Source: Spiroplasma endosymbiont of Aspidapion aeneum (GTDB taxonomy: Bacteria; Bacillota_I; Bacilli_A; Mycoplasmatales; Mycoplasmataceae). Taken from it: a stretch of DNA of 64,000 bases. The stretch covers positions 558,001-622,000 of the forward strand of contig NZ_OZ034994.1 in the NCBI RefSeq assembly GCF_964031045.1, given 5' to 3'. The notes under the pieces were generated by a model. That model had not been told where the DNA came from. It made no database searches and worked only from the letters and a program-made list of their open reading frames with translations. This document shows positions 55,867 to 64,000 of this stretch, piece by piece. Positions within the stretch are counted from its first letter, which is position 1. Each line of letters begins with the position of its first letter. The position numbers were made by a program, and so were the translations under genes.

Positions 55867-56703
55867 ATGAAAAAAAGATTAGATGAAATATTAGTAGACT
55901 TAAATCACTTTGAGAATAGGTCTAAATCAAAATCAAATATTATTGTTGGTAATGTGATTGTTAACAATGAAAAAATCACAAAACCAGGAACACTATTTAA
56001 TCCAGAAAAACTAAATATTCAGTTAATAAATCAAAATCAAGAAAGATTTGTTTCTAGAGCTGGAAGCAAATTATACAAAGCAATTATAAAATATGGGCTA
56101 AATTTAGATGGTCTTGTATGTTTAGATATTGGTTCTTCAACAGGTGGCTTTAGTGATTGTTGCTTACAAATGGGAGCTAGTTTAGTCTATGCTGTTGATG
56201 TTGGAACAAATCAATTAGACTATCGCCTTAGAACAAATCCAAAAATAGTTTCAATGGAGAAACTAAATTTTAGAGATGTTAAAATTGATATGTTTGAAAA
56301 AGAAATTAATTTCTTTTGTTGTGATGTTAGTTTTATTTCATTAAAACACATTTTGCCACCATTAAAAGATATTGTTAAAGTAAATACATTTGGAGTTTTA
56401 TTAATAAAACCCCAATTTGAATCTTCACGAGAAAATGTAAAAGCGGGAAAAATCAATAGTAAAAATGTCCATATTGAAGTTATTGAGAGCGTATTTAATT
56501 ATTTGAATATAAATTACTTTGATGTTATTGAAATTGATTTTTCTCCAATTTTGGGTAATAAGAAAAAAAATATTGAGTATATTACTGTTGTTAAAAAAAG
56601 ACAGGACAAAAAGAAAGAGACAAATAAAGATATAAATAGTATAATAAATTGTGTAAATAGTGCTTGAGATTTTTTTAAGGACAATGATTATGAAAGAATA
56701 TAA
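55867..56703 (+). CDS. tlyA: TlyA-family rRNA methyltransferase
   Basis: 278 residues from ATG 55867. An N-terminal S4 RNA-binding domain (MKKRLDEILVDLNHFENRSK, IIVGNVIVNNEKITKPGTLF) is followed by an FtsJ-like methyltransferase domain: FVSRAGSKLYKAI, SAM site LDIGSSTGGFSDCCLQMGAS, VYAVDVGTNQLDYRLR, CCDVSFISLKHILPPL and LLIKPQFE. TlyA methylates ribosomal RNA 2'-O positions. The C-terminus is extended by a Lys-rich stretch and overlaps dinB by 14 bases. In Firmicutes this gene (yqxC) also follows the nusB-xse cluster. Confidence 0.93.
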
Positions 56704-57979
56704 AGTTATACTTTTAATGGATATGGATGCTTTTTTTGCCTCATGTCACGAAGCGATTGACCCAAAATTAAAAGAAAAACCATTGGTTGTTTGTTCTCCA
56801 AATAGTCGCGCAATTATAACAACATCAAATTATAAAGCAAGAAGTATTGGAATTAAATCTGGGATGCCATACTTTAAAGCAAAAAAACTTAGTAACAACC
56901 TTAATATTGCCACTCCTGATTATCAATTATATTCTAATTTTTCATCAAAAATATTTGAATTACTAATTGATGAATATACACCAAAAGTTGAGGTTGCCTC
57001 AATTGATGAGTGTTATATTGACGCAACAAATATTTGACATAAATATGGTTCAATTAAAAAACTATGTTTAGATATTCAAAGAAAAATCTATAAAGAATTT
57101 AAGCTCACATGTTCAATTGGAGCATCATACACTAGATTTTTTGCAAAAATGGCGGTTAGTTTTAATAAACCAAATGGGGTTAAGATTATAAAGGGTGATG
57201 ATTATAAAAAAGAAATTTGACAATTAGATATTGAGAAAATGTTTATGATTGGTCCATCAACTGCTGTAAAATTGCGAGAAATAAATATAAAAACAATAGG
57301 AGATCTTGCGTGTAGTAATGTTAAAGATCTTGAAAAGGTTTTAGGTGTACGGGGAAGAAATCTATACAATTGTGCAAATGGAATTAGTTCTGATGTAGTC
57401 TTAGCAGAATCTTCACAAAATAAAAGTATTAGTAATGAATTTACATTAGATGTTGAATCAAATCAATTTGAAGAATTAAAAAATTATATTTACTTTCTTT
57501 GCAAGAGAGTACATAATCGTTTAGAAAGACGTTTTTTAATGTTTAAAAATGTCTCTGTTTTATTGGCAACAAGAAATAGGAATGGGGAGTTTATTCGTTC
57601 TAAGAGTATTGTTAATAAATCAATGCAAAGAACATTAAATGACTATAGTGACCAATTTAATACTCTTCTAAATCAAGCATATAACATCTTTGAAGAATTT
57701 TTTGATAATCAGAGCATATATAAAATTGGAATTGGTGTAAAGGATCTAATTTCAAAAAAAAATTATACCTATCAATCAACATTAGATAGTATTAATCAAG
57801 TTTCAAAAAATCATAATCAAGAATTAGAATCTTTAAAGAAAAATATCAATCTTTTTTATAAAAAAGATGTTTTATATTTTGGAGATAATATGCCAAGGGA
57901 GAGTTTCAAACAAACAAAATATATATTTAATGAAGAAACTCATCTTTCTAACAAACAAATTAAAAAATCTAAAAAGTAA
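56690..57979 (+). CDS. dinB: Y-family DNA polymerase IV
   Basis: 429 residues from ATG 56690; ATG 56684 is an alternative closer to AAGGA. Translesion polymerase. Palm and finger motifs: ILLMDMDAFFASCHEAID, YKARSIGIKSGMPYFKAKKL, VASIDECYIDAT (catalytic acids), CSIGASYTRFFAKMAVSFNKPNG; then helix-hairpin-helix thumb (LREINIKTIGDLACSNV, LGVRGRNLYNCANGI) and the little-finger domain. It has an extra charged C-terminal tail of about 60 residues, which could hold a clamp-binding site. TGA at 57035 and 57218 are Trp. Confidence 0.93.
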
Positions 57980-58058
57980 ATATCAATTTTTTTAATTTAA
58001 TGACAAAAAAATGCACAATAATTTAATTTAAGAGTAAAATATTATAGGAGGTTTTTTA

Positions 58059-59051
58059 ATGATTAATTTAATAGTTTCAGATTCTTATGATCCAGCAAAA
58101 AATCTTGCTATCGAAGAATTTTTAACGTCTAAATTTATTACAAAAGACCCAATACTTTTTATTTGACAAAATGAAAATACAATTGTTGTTGGTAGAAACC
58201 AAAATACTTATGCAGAAATCAATGTTCAGGCTGCGTTAAATGATGATGTTAAAATAGTAAGACGTAACACAGGTGGAGGAACAGTTTTTCAAGATCTAGG
58301 GAATGTCTGTTTTTCTTTAATAGTTAATAATGATAAAAATTACTCAACTAATTTTGAATTATTATTAAAGCCAATAATTAATTATCTTAAACAAAAAGGA
58401 TTAAATGCAAACTTTCATGGTAGAAATGACATTGAAATTGATGGATATAAAGTTTCTGGTAATGCCCAATTACAAAACAAATTAAAAGTTCTCCAGCATG
58501 GTACACTTTTATTTGATGTTGATTTATCAAAAATCCAAAAGTATTTAAACATCGATAAAGAAAAAATTAAGCATCAAAAGGTAAAGTCTAATATTGCACG
58601 TGTTGCAAATATTAAAAAATTACTCGATGATATTGGAATAAAAATTGATATTAAACAATTTATTGATGAGGTAATCAAAAGTTATACTATTAGTGAAGAA
58701 ATAAATAAAATTGATTATGACAAAAATATTGTCCAGGAATTGGAGAAAAAATATAATTCTAAAGATTGAGTTTTCCAAAAAAATTCTGATTTTGATTATA
58801 CTTCAAAAAAATATCTTGAAAATAAAGGTATGGTTGAAGTTAATATTAAAATATATAATGGAATTGTAGAGATGATAAAATTCTATGGTGATTTTCTGGG
58901 ATATAAAGGAACAGAAGAATTAGAACAATCTTTAAAAAATAAAAAGTATGAGTATGACAATCTTAAAGATATATTTTTAAGATTTGATCTAAAAAAAATA
59001 TTTGGGGAAAATTTTGAAGCAAATGATTTATTATCATTATGCTTCAATTAG
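58059..59051 (+). CDS. lplA: Lipoate-protein ligase A
   Basis: 330 residues from ATG 58059, with the strongest RBS in the window (AGGAGG). It attaches lipoate to lipoyl domains. Motifs: LAIEEFL, FIWQNENTIVVGRNQN, KIVRRNTGGGTVFQDLGNVCFSL, GRNDIEIDGYKVSGNAQ and LQHGTLLFDVDL, plus the C-terminal accessory domain (VNIKIYNGIVEMIKFYGDFL). It begins the pyruvate dehydrogenase cluster and directly serves the lipoyl domains of PdhC and PdhD. No lipoate synthase is present in the window, so scavenging is implied. Confidence 0.94.
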
Positions 59052-59060
59052 GGGTGAAAA

Positions 59061-60170
59061 ATGAAATTTTTAAATAATTATGATCCATTAAAAAATCAAA
59101 GAGTTGAAATAATGGACAAAGATGGTGTAATAGTTGACCAAAAACTATTTACAGGAATTGATGATAAATTTATATTAGAATCTTATAAACTTATGAACCT
59201 TTCTAGAACACAAGATATATATCAAAATAAAGTTCAAAGACAAGGTCGAATATTATCTTTCTTAAGTTCGACAGGTCAAGAAGCATGTGAGGTTGCTTAC
59301 ATAAAAGCGTTGAATATGAAAACAGACCACTTTCTATCAGGGTATAGAAATAATGCTGCTTGACTTGCTTGCGGACAAGAAGTAAAAAATATAATGTTAT
59401 ATTGAATGGGAAATGAAATGGGAGGTAGAACTCCAGATGGTGTAAATTGTTTACCACCAAACATTGTTATTGGTACACAATATTCTCAAGCAGCAGGTAT
59501 GGCATTTGCAGAAAAATTCCTTAAAAGAAAAGGTGTTGTCCTAACAACAACTGGTGATGGTGGAATGAGTGAGGGTGAAACCTATGAGTCTATGAACTTT
59601 GCAAAGCTTCATAATGTTCCATGTGTATTTGTTTGTGAAAATAATAAATGAGCAATATCAACCCCAACAGCAGAACAAACAAAAACAGTTAATATAGCTG
59701 TTAAAGCTGTTGCTTCTGCTATTCCATCAATAAAAGTTGATGGGAATGATTTTGTGGCAAGTTATCTTGTTACAAAAGAGATTGTTGACTGAGTTAGAGC
59801 TGGAAATGGTCCTGCATTTATTGAATATGATACTTATCGTTTAGGAGCTCATTCATCTTCTGACTCTCCAGATATTTATCGTCCAAAAGGTGAATTTGAA
59901 AAAATGCAAGCTTTTGACCCATTAGTTAGATTGAAAAAATATTTAATTACTAAAAAAGTGTGATCTGATAAACAACAAGAAAAATTAGATAATGAACAAT
60001 TAGAATTTGTGGCAAAACAATTTACATGAGCAGAAACTAATAAAAATTATCCATTAGAAGATATATTTAAATATCAATATTCTGAGCTGACAGATAATTT
60101 AAAAGAACAACAAAAAGAAGCAAGCGAATTCTTTAAAAAATATCCAGAAACATTGAAAAGGGGACACTAG
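59061..60170 (+). CDS. pdhA: Pyruvate dehydrogenase E1 component alpha subunit
   Basis: 369 residues from ATG 59061, nine bases after lplA. E1 decarboxylates pyruvate with thiamine diphosphate. Motifs: LSSTGQEACEVAYIKAL, FLSGYRNNAAWLA, IGTQYSQAAGMAFA, and the ThDP motif TTTGDGGMSEGETYESMNFA ending with CENNKWAIST, where the Trp is TGA. Also ERYDTYRLGAHSSSDSPDIYR-like region carrying the phosphorylation-loop equivalent. Length is normal. Partner of PdhB, encoded one base downstream. Confidence 0.96.
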
Positions 60171-60171
60171 T

Positions 60172-61161
60172 ATGGCAGTTATAAATAATATTAAAGCGGT
60201 TACAGATGCAATTGATGCTTGTATGGATAAATATAAAAATGTTGTTATTTATGGAGAAGATGTTGGATTTGAAGGGGGAGTTTTTAGAGCTACCCAAGGT
60301 TTACAACAAAAATATGGGCCAGATAGATGTTTTAATGCACCAATTTCTGAAGCGCTATTTGTTGGAGCTGCATTAGGAATGGCTATGAACGGTCTATTGC
60401 CAATTGTTGAATTACAATTCCAAGGGTTAGGATTACCTTCTTTACAAAATATCATTTCTAATATTTCAAGAATGAGAAATAGAAGTAGAGGAAAATACAC
60501 AGCCCCTTTAGTTATAAGAATGCCAGTTGGTGGAGGGATACGTGCCCTAGAACATCACTCTGAAGCATTAGAAGCAATATATGCGCATATTCCAGGGATT
60601 AAAACTGTAATGCCATCAACCCCATATGATACTAAAGGGTTATTATGTGCAGCCGTTGAATCACCAGATCCTGTTCTATTTTTAGAACCATCAAAACTTT
60701 ATCGAGCATTTAAACAAGAAGTTCCAGATGGTTTCTACACAGTTGAAATTGGAAAAGGATTTATTATTAACCCTGGAAATGATTTAACAATAGTAACATA
60801 CGGAGCTCAAACAGTGGATTGTCAAAAAGCAATTGATTTATACAATCAAAAAAATCCAAATGCTTCAATTGAATTAATAGATCTTCGAAGTATTCAACCT
60901 TGAGATAAGAAAATGGTAATTAATTCTGTTAAAAAAACTGGAAGATTACTTGTAGTTCATGAAGCTGTTCGTTCATTCTCAGTGTCTGCTGAAATTATTA
61001 CAACAGTGAATGAAGACTGTTTTGAATACTTAAGAGCACCATTATCAAGATGTACTGGTTATGATGTTATTATTCCTTATGATTGTGGTGAGACTTATCA
61101 TCAACCAAACCCTTATAAGGTATTAGAAGCAATTGAAAAAATAATTGCATATGAATATTAG
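60172..61161 (+). CDS. pdhB: Pyruvate dehydrogenase E1 component beta subunit
   Basis: 329 residues from ATG 60172. Transketolase-like pyrimidine domain (VVIYGEDVGFEGGVFRAT, FNAPISEALFVGAALGMAMN), the conserved GGGIRALEHHSEALEAIYAH and IKTVMPSTPYDTKGLL, and the C-terminal domain (LTIVTYGAQTV, VVHEAVRSFSVSAEI, LSRCTGYDV). It completes the E1 heterotetramer with PdhA. TGA 60901 (QPWD) is Trp. Ends nine bases before pdhC, whose RBS TTAGGAGG overlaps its stop. Confidence 0.96.
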
Positions 61162-61170
61162 GAGGTTTTC

Positions 61171-61500
61171 ATGTTTCAAGTTAAATTTGCAGATATAGGT
61201 GAGGGACTTACCGAAGGTAAAGTAGTAGAAATTTTTGTTAAAGTTGGTGATATTGTCAAAGAAGGACAAGAATTATTTGCTGTTGAAACTGATAAGGTTA
61301 ATTCAGATATTTATGCTCCCGTTGGAGGAAAAATTCTTAAGATAAATATTAAACCAGACCAAGAAATAAAAGTTGGTGAAGTTGTTATTGAAATTGACAA
61401 TGGTGGAGCTGGACCATCTCCTTCAAAACAAGTAAAAGAAGAAGTTGTTGAAGAAAATGCATCTGTTGTTGGTTCAACACCAGTTTCAAATGATGTGATT
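61171..61500 (+). repeat. Lipoyl-domain repeat, pdhC copy (direct repeat with 62443-62772)
   Basis: 330 bases from the pdhC ATG match 62443-62772 at the pdhD ATG with only three differences that I could see (one Ile/Val, one silent, one Leu/Phe). Identity ends abruptly after GATGTGATT in both. This implies recent duplication or continuing gene conversion. Confidence 0.92.
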
Positions 61501-62433
61501 GTTAGAAACGTTGCAACTTCAAATCAATCAAATGGTGGTCTATTTAAAGCAACACCGTTAGCAAGAAAAGTGGCAGCTGAAAAAAATATTGATCTTTCTA
61601 CTATAAAACCAAGTGGACCTAATAATCGTATATTATTAAAAGATTTAGACCAAAAAAATTCAAGTGGAGTTTTAAAACAATCTTCTCAATCATTTATACC
61701 AACACAAGGAAGCATTGTAAAGACTGTATACAATGGTCTATCATGAGAATCTATTCCAATGAACGGAATAAGAAAAGCAACTGTAAAAGCAATGGAAGCT
61801 TCTTCATCTGAAAAAGCAGCATTTTCTGCTTTTAAATATATTGATTTTACCCAAATATATAATTTAAGAAAAAAAATAAAACAATCATTAAATAATGAAG
61901 ATATAAAATTAACATTTTTAGCTTTTGTAGTTAAAGCTGTTGCAAAAGCACTACGTAAATATCCAAATGTAAATGTTAGAATAGATAAACAAAACAATGC
62001 TATTTTACAGTTAAATAATATTAATGTTGGAATTGCTGTTGATACCCCAAAAGGGTTATTTGTTCCAAATATAAAAAATACAGACCAATTATCAATATTA
62101 GAAATAGCACAACAAATAACAGAAATGGCAGATAAAGCAAGAAGCGGAAAACTAGCTACTGCTGATATGTCTGATGGAACATTTACAATTACTAATTTTG
62201 GTTCTGTTGGAATTGAATTTGCAACTCCTATTATTAATGGTCAAGAAAGCGCGATTCTTGGTCTTGGTGCAATGACAAAACAACCAAAATATAATGGTGA
62301 AAATTTAGAACCAGCATGAATTATGCCATTTTCAATTACATGTGACCATAGAATCATTGATGGGGCAGATGCTGGAAGATTCTTACAAGAAATAGAAAAA
62401 TACGCAACAGACCCATTGTTGTTGTTATTATAG
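61171..62433 (+). CDS. pdhC: Dihydrolipoamide acetyltransferase (PDH E2)
   Basis: 420 residues from ATG 61171. One lipoyl domain (residues 1-80, lipoyl Lys in VETDKVNSD), a flexible linker, the E1/E3-binding domain (ATPLARKVAAEKNIDLSTIK then GPNNRILLKDL) and the catalytic domain with SAFKYIDFT, NVGIAVDTPKGLFVPNI, FTITNFGSVGIEFATPIING and the active-site HRIIDGADAGRFL (His/Asp). It transfers acetyl to CoA. Its first 330 bases are almost identical to those of pdhD. TGA codons 61744 and 62317 are Trp. Confidence 0.95.
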
Positions 62434-62442
62434 GAGTGAAAT

Positions 62443-64000
<1,558 letters not shown>

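Overview
The window comes from a very AT-rich Mollicutes (mycoplasma-type) genome. The main evidence is the genetic code: dozens of recognisable genes (pheT, pheS, yqeH, xseA, dinB, pdhA-D, plsY) run straight through in-frame TGA codons at Trp positions and end only at TAA or TAG. All coordinates here assume TGA = Trp. Lipobox lipoproteins, a minimal gene set, ABC export-like modules and a giant coiled-coil/repeat protein also fit a mycoplasma. The genus cannot be fixed from this window; a relative of the pneumoniae/Malacoplasma group with a cytoskeletal attachment or motility structure is a reasonable guess, but it is inference.

Layout. 1-3523: a decaying ABC transporter module (partial permease, two damaged paralogous permeases, an ATPase with a one-base deletion). 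3898-9492: an accessory-looking block of uncharacterised genes, including a translationally coupled SEC-C zinc protein and a protein with a HEPN-type R-x4-H motif, meeting a convergent orphan gene. 9707-16513: a small basic protein, ruvAB (Holliday junction branch migration), three unknown/lipoprotein genes, then yqeG-yqeH and two tiny conserved genes (YnzC and YneF types). 16668-22218: two more ABC modules, one intact and one with a frameshift in an AT repeat of its ATPase. 22418-31272: housekeeping genes (metallo-beta-lactamase-fold hydrolase, plsY, riboflavin kinase, nfo, pheST, Nfu/NifU-like scaffold, rpsT, holA). 31462-32864: two unknown genes.

33084-50042 is one uninterrupted reading frame of about 5652 codons. 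Its product has an N-terminal four-helix membrane domain, a very long region of short beta-like Y/NG/YVP repeats, a Gln-Pro hexapeptide tract, near-identical 125-residue coiled-coil repeats, 37-residue Trp/Gln/Pro repeats and a helical C-terminal domain. It is the most striking object in the window and looks like a giant membrane-anchored cytoskeletal, adhesion or motility protein.

50070-64000: coaE, an aldo/keto-reductase-like protein that appears to lack catalytic residues, a lipoprotein, nusB-xseA-xseB, an unknown gene split by an A9 tract, tlyA, dinB, and the pyruvate dehydrogenase cluster lplA-pdhA-pdhB-pdhC-pdhD. In that cluster lplA supplies lipoylation for lipoyl domains carried on both E2 and E3; pdhD runs off the right edge. 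I saw no rRNA, tRNA, CRISPR array, insertion sequence or prophage.
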